Shown piece by piece: positions 16,599-24,867 of a DNA stretch of 64,000 nucleotides (its first letter is position 1; the number at the start of each line of letters is the position of its first letter). A model generated the notes under the pieces. It ran no database searches. It was not told the origin of the DNA and saw only the letters and a list, made by a program, of their open reading frames with translations. The stretch is from Pseudomonas allokribbensis (lineage in GTDB: Bacteria; Pseudomonadota; Gammaproteobacteria; Pseudomonadales; Pseudomonadaceae). Made by a program: the position numbers and the translations under genes. The DNA is taken from assembly GCF_014863605.1 (NCBI RefSeq), contig NZ_CP062252.1, positions 1,187,001 to 1,251,000 on the forward strand, in the 5' to 3' direction.

Positions 16599-17903
16599 GT
16601 GAAACCGGTCAAAGTAGGCATCTGTGGGTTAGGGACCGTCGGTGGCGGTACCTTCAACGTACTTCAGCGCAACGCCGAGGAAATTGCTCGTCGTGCCGGG
16701 CGTGGAATCGAAGTGGCACAAATTGCCATGCGCACGCCAAAGCCTCAGTTCCAGACGACCGGTATTGCGATTACCAACGATGTCTTCGAAGTGGCCACGA
16801 ACCCTGAGATCGACATCGTCATAGAGCTGATGGGCGGCTACACCGTTGCCCGCGAGCTGGTACTCAAGGCCATCGAGAATGGCAAGCATGTGGTCACCGC
16901 GAACAAGGCTCTGATTGCCGTTCACGGTAATGAAATTTTCGCCAAGGCACGCGAGAAAGGCGTGATCGTGGCATTTGAAGCGGCGGTAGCCGGTGGCATT
17001 CCGGTGATCAAGGCGATCCGTGAAGGCCTGTCCGCCAACCGTATCAACTGGGTCGCCGGGATCATCAACGGCACCGGCAACTTCATCCTCACCGAAATGC
17101 GCGAGAAGGGTCGCACCTTCGAAGACGTGCTGGCCGAGGCGCAAGCGCTGGGCTACGCCGAAGCCGATCCGACGTTCGACGTCGAAGGCATCGACGCGGC
17201 GCACAAGCTGACGATCCTGGCTTCGATCGCGTTCGGTATTCCGTTGCAGTTCGACAAGGCTTACACCGAAGGCATCACCAAGCTGACCACCGCCGACGTG
17301 AACTACGCCGAAGCGCTGGGCTACCGCATCAAGCACCTGGGCGTGGCACGCAGCACCGCCGCGGGTATCGAGTTGCGCGTACACCCGACGCTGATCCCGG
17401 CCGATCGCCTGATCGCCAACGTCAACGGCGTGATGAACGCGGTGATGGTCAACGGTGACGCTGCCGGTTCGACCCTGTTCTACGGCGCTGGCGCCGGCAT
17501 GGAGCCGACCGCTTCGTCGGTGATCGCGGATCTGGTGGACGTGGTTCGCGCCATGACCTCCGATCCGGAAAACCGCGTGCCGCACCTGGCCTTCCAGCCG
17601 GACTCGCTGTCGGCCCACCCGATCCTGCCGATCGAAGCCTGCGAAAGCGCCTACTACCTGCGCATTCAGGCCAAGGACCATCCGGGCGTACTCGCTCAGG
17701 TGGCGAGCATCCTGTCGGAGCGCGGCATCAACATCGAGTCGATCATGCAGAAGGAAGTCGAGGAACACGACGGCCTGGTGCCGATGATCCTGCTGACCCA
17801 CCGCGTGCTGGAACAGCACATCAACGATGCGATCGCCGCCCTCGAAGCCCTGGCGGGCGTGGTCGGTCCGGTTGTGCGGATCCGCGTCGAGCACTTGAAC
17901 TAA
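16599..17903 (+). CDS. hom: Homoserine dehydrogenase
   Basis: NAD(P)H-dependent reduction of aspartate semialdehyde to homoserine, the branch to threonine and methionine. Start GTG 16599 (VKPVKVGICGLGTVGGG), giving 434 residues, the usual monofunctional length. Rossmann GLGTVGGGT at residues 10-18, catalytic region GIINGTGNFILTEM and AEADPTFDVEGIDAAHKL, and a C-terminal ACT domain from about residue 352 (HPGVLAQVASILSERGINIESI). The ACT domain suggests feedback control by threonine. It is followed by thrC. Confidence 0.97.
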   Translation: MKPVKVGICGLGTVGGGTFNVLQRNAEEIARRAGRGIEVAQIAMRTPKPQFQTTGIAITNDVFEVATNPEIDIVIELMGGYTVARELVLKAIENGKHVVTANKALIAVHGNEIFAKAREKGVIVAFEAAVAGGIPVIKAIREGLSANRINWVAGIINGTGNFILTEMREKGRTFEDVLAEAQALGYAEADPTFDVEGIDAAHKLTILASIAFGIPLQFDKAYTEGITKLTTADVNYAEALGYRIKHLGVARSTAAGIELRVHPTLIPADRLIANVNGVMNAVMVNGDAAGSTLFYGAGAGMEPTASSVIADLVDVVRAMTSDPENRVPHLAFQPDSLSAHPILPIEACESAYYLRIQAKDHPGVLAQVASILSERGINIESIMQKEVEEHDGLVPMILLTHRVLEQHINDAIAALEALAGVVGPVVRIRVEHLN

Positions 17904-17916
17904 GTTGATCTCCTTC

Positions 17917-17940
17917 ACAGGGCCCGCCTGCGGGCCCTGT
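17917..17940 (+). terminator. Strong palindrome between hom and thrC
   Basis: ACAGGGCCCG (17917-17926) and CGGGCCCTGT (17931-17940) form a perfect 10-bp stem with loop CCTG between two cotranscribed genes. There is no T run, so it may set the relative amount of hom and thrC mRNA rather than end transcription. Confidence 0.5.
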
Positions 17941-17969
17941 GTTGCGAACACTGTCCATTGGAGTCAGTC

Positions 17970-19379
17970 ATGCGTTACATCAGTACCCGCGGCCAGGCAC
18001 CGGCCCTGAATTTCGAAGACGTCCTGCTGGCCGGTCTCGCCACCGACGGCGGTCTGTACGTCCCGGAAAACCTGCCACGTTTCACCCAGGAAGAAATCGC
18101 TTCCTGGGCCGGCCTGCCGTATCACGAGCTGGCCTTCCGGGTGATGCGCCCGTTCGTGACCGGCAGCATTCCGGATGCCGATTTCAAAAAGATCCTCGAA
18201 GAAACCTACGGTGTGTTCTCGCACAACGCCGTGGCGCCGCTGCGTCAGTTGAACGGCAACGAATGGGTGCTGGAGCTGTTCCACGGCCCGACCCTGGCGT
18301 TCAAGGACTTCGCCCTGCAACTGCTCGGTCGTTTGCTCGACTACGTGCTGGAAAAGCGCGGCGAGCGCGTGGTGATCGTCGGCGCCACCTCCGGTGACAC
18401 CGGTTCGGCCGCCATCGAAGGCTGCAAGCACTGTGAAAACGTCGACATCTTCATCCTGCACCCGCACAACCGTGTGTCCGAAGTGCAGCGTCGGCAGATG
18501 ACCACCATCCTCGGTGAGAACATCCACAACATCGCCATCGAAGGCAACTTCGACGACTGCCAGGAAATGGTCAAGGCAAGCTTCGCTGACCAGAGCTTCC
18601 TCAAGGGCACGCGTCTGGTGGCGGTGAATTCGATCAACTGGGCGCGGATCATGGCCCAGATCGTTTACTACTTCCACGCAGCGCTGCAATTGGGCGGCCC
18701 GGCACGTTCGGTGTCGTTCTCGGTGCCGACCGGCAACTTCGGCGACATCTTCGCCGGTTACCTGGCGCGCAACATGGGTCTGCCGATCAACCAGTTGATC
18801 GTCGCCACCAACCGCAACGACATCCTGCACCGCTTCATGAGCGGCAACCAGTACGTCAAGGAAACCCTGCACGCCACCCTGTCGCCGTCGATGGACATCA
18901 TGGTCTCGTCGAACTTCGAACGCCTGCTGTTCGACCTGCACGGTCGCAACGGTGCGGCGATTGCCGGTCTGATGGATTCGTTCAAGCAGGGCGGCGGTTT
19001 CAGCGTCGAACAGGAACGCTGGACCGAGGCGCGCAAACTGTTCGACTCGCTGGCCGTGGATGATGCGCAAACCTGCGAAACCATCGCCGAAGTCTTCGAA
19101 CAGACCGGTGAGGTGCTCGATCCGCACACGGCCATCGGTGTGAAAGCCGCACGCGAATGCCGTCGCAGCCTGGATATCCCGATGGTGATCCTGGGCACGG
19201 CGCATCCGGTCAAATTCCCGGATGCCGTGGAAAAAGCCGGTGTAGGAAAAGCTCTCGAGCTACCTGCACATCTTTCTGATTTGTTTGAGAGAGAAGAGCG
19301 CTGCACAGTTTTGGCAAACGAGCTGAAAGCCGTGCAGGCCTTTGTCAGCCAGCATGGCAATCGCGGCAAGCCGCTTTAA
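17970..19379 (+). CDS. thrC: Threonine synthase
   Basis: PLP enzyme converting O-phosphohomoserine to threonine. Start ATG 17970 after TGGAG (MRYISTRGQAPALNFED), 469 residues. PLP lysine lies in FHGPTLAFKDFALQLLG near residue 110, and the phosphate-binding GATSGDTGSAAIEG follows near 140-153. The long form (about 470 residues) is usual in gammaproteobacteria and yeast. Terminator downstream. Confidence 0.97.
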   Translation: MRYISTRGQAPALNFEDVLLAGLATDGGLYVPENLPRFTQEEIASWAGLPYHELAFRVMRPFVTGSIPDADFKKILEETYGVFSHNAVAPLRQLNGNEWVLELFHGPTLAFKDFALQLLGRLLDYVLEKRGERVVIVGATSGDTGSAAIEGCKHCENVDIFILHPHNRVSEVQRRQMTTILGENIHNIAIEGNFDDCQEMVKASFADQSFLKGTRLVAVNSINWARIMAQIVYYFHAALQLGGPARSVSFSVPTGNFGDIFAGYLARNMGLPINQLIVATNRNDILHRFMSGNQYVKETLHATLSPSMDIMVSSNFERLLFDLHGRNGAAIAGLMDSFKQGGGFSVEQERWTEARKLFDSLAVDDAQTCETIAEVFEQTGEVLDPHTAIGVKAARECRRSLDIPMVILGTAHPVKFPDAVEKAGVGKALELPAHLSDLFEREERCTVLANELKAVQAFVSQHGNRGKPL

Positions 19380-19402
19380 GCCCTGAAAGCTGTCACATTT
19401 TG

Positions 19403-19434
19403 AAGCCCGTCTCCTGACGGGCTTTCTTGTTTTT
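19403..19434 (+). terminator. Rho-independent terminator after thrC
   Basis: AAGCCCGTC (19403-19411) pairs with GACGGGCTT (19416-19424), followed by TCTTGTTTTT. Classic intrinsic terminator 23 bp after the thrC stop. Confidence 0.85.
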
Positions 19435-19480
19435 GCATGCCACACTGCTCGGGTTTCGCCCACGAAGGACGGGCGAGTCG

Positions 19481-20872
19481 ATGACGAAGGATGTGGCAAT
19501 GCGGTTTTATTCAGGATTGAGGCCAGCGCTGAGCTGGTTGTTTTTGTTGGGGCTGTCGGGGTTTCTGCAATTGACCGAGGCAGCTCATCTGACGATGCAT
19601 TCAGAGGGGGTGGAGTTGAATATCCAGCCCATCGAGCTGGACGCGCAAGAGCGACAGTGGATTCGTGAAAACCCCAGGGTGACAGTCGCCTCGGTGCAAT
19701 ACCCGTTGTATCTGTTTCAGGACGAACACGGTCAGTGGAGTGGCTTGAACAACGATGTGCTCAAGCACATCAGCGCCATGACCGGTTTGCAGTTCGTGCA
19801 TCAGGAATCGTTCTCCACCAACCACATGCTGGAACGCCTGGAAAGCGGCGTCGCCGACATGAGTACGACACTGGCCATGAACGAGGAGCGCAGGCAGTTC
19901 CTCGATTTCAGCCATGCCTTCGGAGGAGCGGGGTGGGTGTTCGTCGGGCGGGCAGGTTTGCCGGCGGTGCAGTCGCTTGAAGAGCTGGAGAAACGGGTCC
20001 TGGTGTTGCCGGCCAGGCATGCGCTGGAGGACAGTATCCGGCGCGACCACCCGTTGATCGAGATTCGTTCGGTCAAGACCTACGCCGAGGCCCGGGCGCT
20101 GGTGGAGAGTGGCGAGGCTTATGCCACGATTGAAAACGAGATCGGTGCGCAGCTGTTTCCATCAGGCTTGCTCAAGGTCGGTGGTCTGGTCGAGGGCAAG
20201 TGGGAGGCGGATCATCTGGCGGTGCGCAAAGGCCTGCCTGAGTTGCTGAGCATTCTCAACAAGGCCCTCGGTGCTTTCTCGGTCGCCGAGTTGCGGGCGA
20301 TGCGCCTGAAGTGGCTGGACGGTATTTCACCTGCACCGGCACCGTCGTTCGTGGCGCGGCTGATCAAGTGGGGATGCTGGGCGATGGGGGCGCTCGGAGT
20401 ATTGGGCCTGCTTTCGCTGTTTTGGAATCGTCGGCTTGCTACCGAGATAAAACAGCGCCGGGAGGCCGAAAAGGGCTTGGGCGATCAACTGGCCTTTCAG
20501 CATGCACTGATCGATGCGATGCCCGATCCCGTGTTTGTGCGTGATCTGCAGGGACGCTTGATCATGTGCAACCGCAGCTATGAAGAAGCGCTCGGCGTCC
20601 GTTTCGAGCAAGTGCAAGGACGAACGCTGTATGAGTTCGATGCGCTTCCGCCAGCCACGTCACTAATGCTGCATGACGAGTTCATGGTGCAATTGCGCAC
20701 ACGCAAGACGCGCTTCAGCAAACGACAGTTATTGTTCAGGAATGGCTCCCGGCACATCTATCAATGGACGGTGCCCTTTTACGGTGTCGATGGGAAGTTG
20801 CGTGGCCTGCTGGGTGGCTGGACGGATATCACCCAGTGCCGGACCGAGAGCGGGTGTCGTTGTCCGCAGTGA
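19481..20872 (+). CDS. BvgS-like sensor lacking its kinase: SBP domain – TM – PAS
   Basis: 463 residues from ATG 19481 (a second ATG at 19499, MRFYSGLRPALSWLF, has a GAAGGA site and is equally possible). Signal peptide about residues 7-34, a bacterial extracellular solute-binding (SBP_bac_3) domain about 55-275 (VTVASVQYPLYLFQDEHGQW at its start), a TM segment about 300-322 (WGCWAMGALGVLGLLSLFW) and a PAS domain about 340-455 (PDPVFVRDLQGRLIMCNRSY). It ends GGWTDITQC plus about ten unrelated residues. BvgS/EvgS relatives normally continue with HisKA, HATPase, receiver and HPt domains; none are present. It may be a truncated kinase or a signalling protein without output. Confidence 0.8.
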   Translation: MTKDVAMRFYSGLRPALSWLFLLGLSGFLQLTEAAHLTMHSEGVELNIQPIELDAQERQWIRENPRVTVASVQYPLYLFQDEHGQWSGLNNDVLKHISAMTGLQFVHQESFSTNHMLERLESGVADMSTTLAMNEERRQFLDFSHAFGGAGWVFVGRAGLPAVQSLEELEKRVLVLPARHALEDSIRRDHPLIEIRSVKTYAEARALVESGEAYATIENEIGAQLFPSGLLKVGGLVEGKWEADHLAVRKGLPELLSILNKALGAFSVAELRAMRLKWLDGISPAPAPSFVARLIKWGCWAMGALGVLGLLSLFWNRRLATEIKQRREAEKGLGDQLAFQHALIDAMPDPVFVRDLQGRLIMCNRSYEEALGVRFEQVQGRTLYEFDALPPATSLMLHDEFMVQLRTRKTRFSKRQLLFRNGSRHIYQWTVPFYGVDGKLRGLLGGWTDITQCRTESGCRCPQ

Positions 20873-20918
20873 AGTTGGGAAATGTCCTATAAAGCGTGGC
20901 TACTTTTCTGATGGGAGG

Positions 20919-20937
20919 CTTAGGACGACTGCCCTAG
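20919..20937. promoter_or_regulatory. Imperfect dyad before the degenerate receiver gene
   Basis: CTTAGGACGACTGCCCTAG at 20919-20937 has half-sites CTTAGG and CCTAG in inverted orientation, 54 bp before the receiver gene. Such TAGG/CCTA dyads resemble sites of BvgA/RcsB-type regulators, but the regulator is unknown. Confidence 0.3.
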
Positions 20938-20990
20938 AGTGACAAACCACTGCGGCGAGAAACCGCGATTGTCGTTCCAGAGGTCGTCCA

Positions 20991-21398
20991 ATGCGCTCGC
21001 TCAAAATCCTGCTTCTCGAACCCAACCCGTTCCAGTTGATGGCGTTGCACCAGATGCTCAACGCCATCGGTATCTATGACGTGTTGACCGCGCCTTCGCT
21101 GAGCGCGGCAAAGCGTTCGCTGGTACGCCGTGGGACTGTCGATATCGCCATCTGCAATCCGCAACTCAAGGGTGGCGAGGGGGTGGCGCTGATCAGGCAT
21201 CTGGTGGCCCGGCAAGAGGCGCGGGCGCTGATTCTGTTGGGGGTGGTGGCGCCCAGCGTACAGGCCGACCTGGAACCTTTGCTCGGCGATGAAGGGATGA
21301 AGCTCCTGGGACGCCTGCACACACCGGTTTCGGCCGTGCTGATGCGCAATCTGCTCGACAGCTATCTGTCGTCGCCCCGACGTCCGGTCATTGCCTGA
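20991..21398 (+). CDS. Degenerate (pseudo-)receiver domain protein
   Basis: A stand-alone CheY-like fold of 135 residues: MRSLKILLLEPNPFQLMALH, then ALxxL-type helices, then GTVDIAICNPQLKGGEG. The phospho-acceptor position (about residue 56, expected D in DIAICD) is N followed by P, the N-terminal acidic pair is E10-P11, and no conserved Thr/Ser-Lys pair is evident. It therefore cannot be phosphorylated in the standard way and is probably a constitutive or protein-binding receiver. It follows the kinase-less sensor on the same strand. Confidence 0.75.
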   Translation: MRSLKILLLEPNPFQLMALHQMLNAIGIYDVLTAPSLSAAKRSLVRRGTVDIAICNPQLKGGEGVALIRHLVARQEARALILLGVVAPSVQADLEPLLGDEGMKLLGRLHTPVSAVLMRNLLDSYLSSPRRPVIA

Positions 21399-21562
21399 AG
21401 TCATTGGTTATTTTTCTGTCATCTTCACCCTGCATGCTCCGTCAGGCAGGTGACGCTCCGGGAGAGGCCGCCGACATGCAGAACTTTCTTCTCGGGCCGG
21501 TGGTCATTTACTGTGGACACGCCCCAGGCACTGTGTTTTCGGACTATTGAGTGGAGATCGAG

Positions 21563-21844
21563 ATGGAAAGTATCAGTCTATTGCTCGGTGAGGCTCTGAG
21601 CCCGTATCAGGTGACGCTGACCCCTCGCGGTCTGCAGGGTGAATGCCTGGTGACACTGAAGAACGGCAGTGGTGCCATCATGGTGGAACGTGAATTCAAT
21701 CGGGCGCAATTGAGCGACAAGCGCCAACTGACGGATGTGGTCGATGGCTTGCATCGCGACATCCTGATCGCCGAAGGTCGGCTGGAGCCGTGTGTGATTG
21801 CAGCGTTGCGCAACGCTGCCCGCGACAAGCACCCGGGTCTCTGA
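21563..21844 (+). CDS. DUF3509 family protein
   Basis: 93-residue cytosolic protein, start ATG 21563 (MESISLLLGEALSPYQVTLT); a start 12 bp earlier is possible (MEIEMES). It shows the Pseudomonas DUF3509 pattern: VTLKNGSGAIMVEREFN, LSDKRQLTDVVDGLHRDI and GRLEPCVIAALRNAA. The function is unknown. A structured, terminator-ended region follows on the same strand. Confidence 0.85.
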   Translation: MESISLLLGEALSPYQVTLTPRGLQGECLVTLKNGSGAIMVEREFNRAQLSDKRQLTDVVDGLHRDILIAEGRLEPCVIAALRNAARDKHPGL

Positions 21845-21847
21845 AAC

Positions 21848-22010
21848 TGATTTGTCTTTTGTGGGAACCTTCCTGCACCCGGGTCAGTCAGACCCCATAG
21901 CAGCAGGATCAAGCATTGTGCTCCGGTGCTTGTCGCTTGCTGCTACGGGTCTTTGATAAAGACCACGTTTAACCCCGAGTCGTCTCCCCACTTCTCGGGG
22001 TTTCTTTTGT
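21848..22010 (+). ncRNA. Candidate structured RNA or long structured 3' UTR
   Basis: After the DUF3509 stop come four hairpins in a row on the + strand: GGGTC/GACCC (21881-21895), a long stem TAGCAGCA/TGCTGCTA with inner AAGCA/TGCTT (21898-21945), a 7-bp stem GGTCTTT/AAAGACC with loop GAT (21948-21964), and an intrinsic terminator (21971-22007). This density is more than a gene end needs. No promoter is clear. It could be a small RNA processed from, or read through with, DUF3509. Confidence 0.4.
21971..22009 (+). terminator. Rho-independent terminator, + strand
   Basis: AACCCCGAG (21971-21979) pairs with CTCGGGGTT (21994-22002), followed by TCTTTTG. The T run is on the + strand, so it ends the DUF3509/structured-RNA transcript; the stem also faces the end of the convergent gene at 22018. 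Confidence 0.75.
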
Positions 22011-22017
22011 CCGGGAT

Positions 22018-22923
22018 TTACTGCGTGGCCTGCTGCTTGAAGAAGATCCGCGCCTGCTCCAGATAGTCCTGACGCCTTTCAGGGTCCAGCCAGTCGGCGT
22101 AGAGCTGGTCGAGATGTTCGTGGGGCAGGGTACGCAACAGTTGATCGATTTCACTGATCGCTTGCCGGCCCTGAGTAGTGTCGGTGCAGCCGACGTGGCC
22201 CGAAATGTACTTGCCTGACCCGCGAATGGGGAAAAACTCCAGCTCGTCTTCAGCGATCTGTGCCTGACGCGCCTGATAACGGATTTCCGGCCAGTAACCC
22301 AGCACCACCTGCAATCGCCCGAGCCGTTGCATCGACAGCAGACTGCTTAACGCGTCATTCCCGTAATGCGGTGTCAGCGCGCCGCCCGGTGCCTGTCGGA
22401 GCAGGCCGTCGATGTATTCGCCATAACTGCGCTCGGCCACCACGCCGACTTTCCTGTCGCTGTTGGCCAGGAATGCGGACAGATCGACTTCACCGTCGGA
22501 AATGAACGGCGCCAACACTTCGCGATCTTTCTGACGCACCACCAGGCCATTGCTGACCGCCCGAAATGCCGGGATGGAGAACGCGATCCATTGCGCGCGC
22601 TCCTTGTTCCAGATCAGCGAAGGATCACAGGCGAACGGGTGTTCATGGAGCATCTGGATGCCGCGGGCGCGGTTGACCCGCATCAAGGTGTGTTCGTATT
22701 GCGGCATGCCGGCAATCAGCATCGGCATCAGTTGATCGATGACGCCCTGGCCCTTTTTCGGGCCTTCGAAAATGGTCAGCGGCGGCAGGTCGCGCAGCAG
22801 CCAGATCAGCGTCGGCTTCGCCTGCGCCCAGGCCGGAAGCATCAGCAGAAAAAGCAGGCCGAACAGCCGCCACGTCCACCAGTGGTGGGCGCGGTTGGAG
22901 GCTGAGGCCGGTCGGCGCTTCAG
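22018..22923 (-). CDS. Periplasmic solute-binding-like protein (SBP_bac_3 fold, TIGR02285 type)
   Basis: Exported protein resembling extracellular amino-acid-binding proteins. Hydrophobic signal WRLFGLLFLLMLPAWAQA precedes KPTLIWLLRDLPPLTIFEGP; later CDPSLIWNKERAQWIAFS, VVAERSYGEYIDGLL and GHVGCTDTTQG match a family of orphan binding proteins without ABC partners. The start is unsure: no ATG/GTG/TTG lies between the upstream gene's stop and the signal peptide. I use a CTG at 22923; ATGs at 23007 or 22998 would overlap the upstream gene by more than 70 bp. Ligand unknown. Confidence 0.75.
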   Translation of the reverse strand: MKRRPASASNRAHHWWTWRLFGLLFLLMLPAWAQAKPTLIWLLRDLPPLTIFEGPKKGQGVIDQLMPMLIAGMPQYEHTLMRVNRARGIQMLHEHPFACDPSLIWNKERAQWIAFSIPAFRAVSNGLVVRQKDREVLAPFISDGEVDLSAFLANSDRKVGVVAERSYGEYIDGLLRQAPGGALTPHYGNDALSSLLSMQRLGRLQVVLGYWPEIRYQARQAQIAEDELEFFPIRGSGKYISGHVGCTDTTQGRQAISEIDQLLRTLPHEHLDQLYADWLDPERRQDYLEQARIFFKQQATQ

Positions 22924-22924
22924 C

Positions 22925-24124
22925 TCAGATGGCTCCGTCTTCGCGCAGCCGGGCGATCTGCTTCTCGTCGTAGCCAAGATCGTGGAGTACCTGCGCATTG
23001 TGTTCACCGAGCTGCGGTCCGACCCATTCGGACGTGCCGGGTGTATCAGAGAGTTTCGGCACGATGCCCGGCATCTTGAAGGGTTTGCCGTCCGGCAGTT
23101 TGGCCTGCAGGAACATTTCCCGGGCCAGGTACTGCGGATCGTTGAACATGTCTTCGGCGCTGAAGATCCGGCTGGCCGGGACTTCGGCCTGGTTCAGCAG
23201 GTCCAGCACGGTTTGCAGCGGCAGCGAATTGACCCAGCGATCGATCACCCCGTACAACTCGTCACGGCGGGTGTCGCGCCCGTCATTGCTGGCCAGCGCC
23301 GGGTCATTGGCCAGATCTTCACGGCCGATGATCAGCATGAAACGCTTGAAGATCGCATCGCCGTTGGCGCCGATCTGCACATGTTTGCCGTCGGCGCTGG
23401 TGTGGATCGACGACGGCGTGATGCCCGGCATGATGTTACCGGTGCGTTCACGAATGAACCCGAACACATCGAACTCCGGCACCATGCTTTCCATCATGGC
23501 GAAGATCGCTTCGTACAACGCCACATCAACGACCTGGCCAAGCCCGCCGTTGACCTCGCGATGACGCAGGGCCATCAACGCGCCGATCACACCCCACAGG
23601 GCGGCAATCGAATCGCCGATGGAAATCCCGGTACGCACCGGCGGGCGGTCTTCGAAACCGGTGATGTAGCGCAGGCCGCCCATGGATTCGCCGACCGCAC
23701 CGAAACCTGGCTGATCCTTCATCGGCCCTGTCTGGCCGAAGCCTGAAAGGCGCACCATCACCAGTTTCGGGTTCAGCGCGTGCAGGGTTTCCCAGCTCAG
23801 GCCGAGTTTTTCCAGGACGCCGGGGCGGAAGTTTTCGATCAGGATATCGGCTTCACCCAGCAGTTTTTTCAGGATCCCCAGACCGTCGGGGTGTTTCAGG
23901 TTCAGCGTCAGGGACTTTTTGTTGCGTGCCTGGACGAACCACCACAACGAAGTACCTTCATACAGCTTGCGCCACTTGCGCAGCGGATCACCGCCGTCCG
24001 GCGATTCGATCTTGATCACTTCGGCACCGAACTCGCCGCAAATACGCGAGGCAAACGGCCCGGCAATCAATGTACCCAATTCGATGACTTTCAGACCGCT
24101 GAGCGGTTTGTTGGCGAACGGCAT
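22925..24124 (-). CDS. Family III CoA-transferase (CaiB/BaiF)
   Basis: 399-residue enzyme moving CoA between carboxylic acids. It starts MPFANKPLSGLKVIELGTLI and has the family marks AGPFASRICGEFGAEVIKIE (residues 22-41), RNKKSLTLNLKHPDG, ENFRPGVLEKLG (catalytic Asp region nearby) and LVMVRLSGFGQTGPMKDQPG. In pseudomonads close relatives act with glutaryl-CoA dehydrogenase, but gcdH is not next to it here, so the substrate stays open. Same strand and adjoining the binding protein. Confidence 0.9.
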   Translation of the reverse strand: MPFANKPLSGLKVIELGTLIAGPFASRICGEFGAEVIKIESPDGGDPLRKWRKLYEGTSLWWFVQARNKKSLTLNLKHPDGLGILKKLLGEADILIENFRPGVLEKLGLSWETLHALNPKLVMVRLSGFGQTGPMKDQPGFGAVGESMGGLRYITGFEDRPPVRTGISIGDSIAALWGVIGALMALRHREVNGGLGQVVDVALYEAIFAMMESMVPEFDVFGFIRERTGNIMPGITPSSIHTSADGKHVQIGANGDAIFKRFMLIIGREDLANDPALASNDGRDTRRDELYGVIDRWVNSLPLQTVLDLLNQAEVPASRIFSAEDMFNDPQYLAREMFLQAKLPDGKPFKMPGIVPKLSDTPGTSEWVGPQLGEHNAQVLHDLGYDEKQIARLREDGAI

Positions 24125-24270
24125 GCGAGATCCTGTAGGACAAGGCTGAACGGATACAGCGTTTTAACATAGCCGGCTGTCAGTCGCGCAAGGTTGATCG
24201 CCATCAATTCGTGGATTGCCTACAGCATCGGTTAGACTTGCCGACTTTCCTCGTATCAAGAAGCCCGTTC

Positions 24271-24813
24271 ATGGCCCAGCCGTCCACCACCTACAAATTC
24301 GAACTGAACCTCACCGATCTCGACCGCAGCGTCTACGAGAACGTGAAGCAGACCATCGCCCGCCACCCTTCGGAAACCGAAGAACGCATGACCGTGCGCC
24401 TGCTGGCCTACGCGCTCTGGTACAACGAGCACCTGTCGTTCGGTCGTGGTCTGTCGGACGTGGACGAACCTGCGCTGTGGGAAAAGAGCCTGGATGACCG
24501 TGTCCTGCACTGGATTGAAGTCGGCCAGCCGGATGCGGATCGCCTGACCTGGTGCTCCCGTCGCACCGAGCGCACCAGCCTGCTGGCCTACGGCAGCCTG
24601 CGCGTCTGGGAAGGCAAGGTGATCCCGGCGATCAAGAACCTGAAGAACGTCAACATCGCTGCTGTCCCGCAGGAAGTGCTGGAAACCCTGGCCAAGGACA
24701 TGCCCCGCGTCATCAAGTGGGACGTGATGATCAGCGAAGGCACGATCTTCGTCACCGACGACCGTGGTCAGCACGAAGTCCAGCTCAGCTGGCTGCAAGG
24801 CGAGCGCGGCTAA
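24271..24813 (+). CDS. yaeQ: YaeQ family protein
   Basis: 180 residues from ATG 24271 (MAQPSTTYKFELNLTDLDRS); an earlier reading to 24211 overlaps the promoter region. Family marks: RHPSETEERMTVRLLAYALW, LHWIEVGQPDADRL, WDVMISEGTIFVTDD. YaeQ has a PD-(D/E)xK nuclease-like fold and was reported to compensate for loss of RfaH, but its biochemical role is unclear. It precedes recJ by 54 bp. Confidence 0.92.
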   Translation: MAQPSTTYKFELNLTDLDRSVYENVKQTIARHPSETEERMTVRLLAYALWYNEHLSFGRGLSDVDEPALWEKSLDDRVLHWIEVGQPDADRLTWCSRRTERTSLLAYGSLRVWEGKVIPAIKNLKNVNIAAVPQEVLETLAKDMPRVIKWDVMISEGTIFVTDDRGQHEVQLSWLQGERG

Positions 24814-24867
24814 GTCCGCAGCGCTCCCGAAAAATCCCACGTACCCAAGAGAAGCTCCTGTCACCCC

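Noticed and set aside
21475..21549. 24-codon open frame (MQNFLLGPVV…) upstream of DUF3509
   Set aside because: No conserved pattern, and its ribosome site is ordinary intergenic sequence; too short to support.
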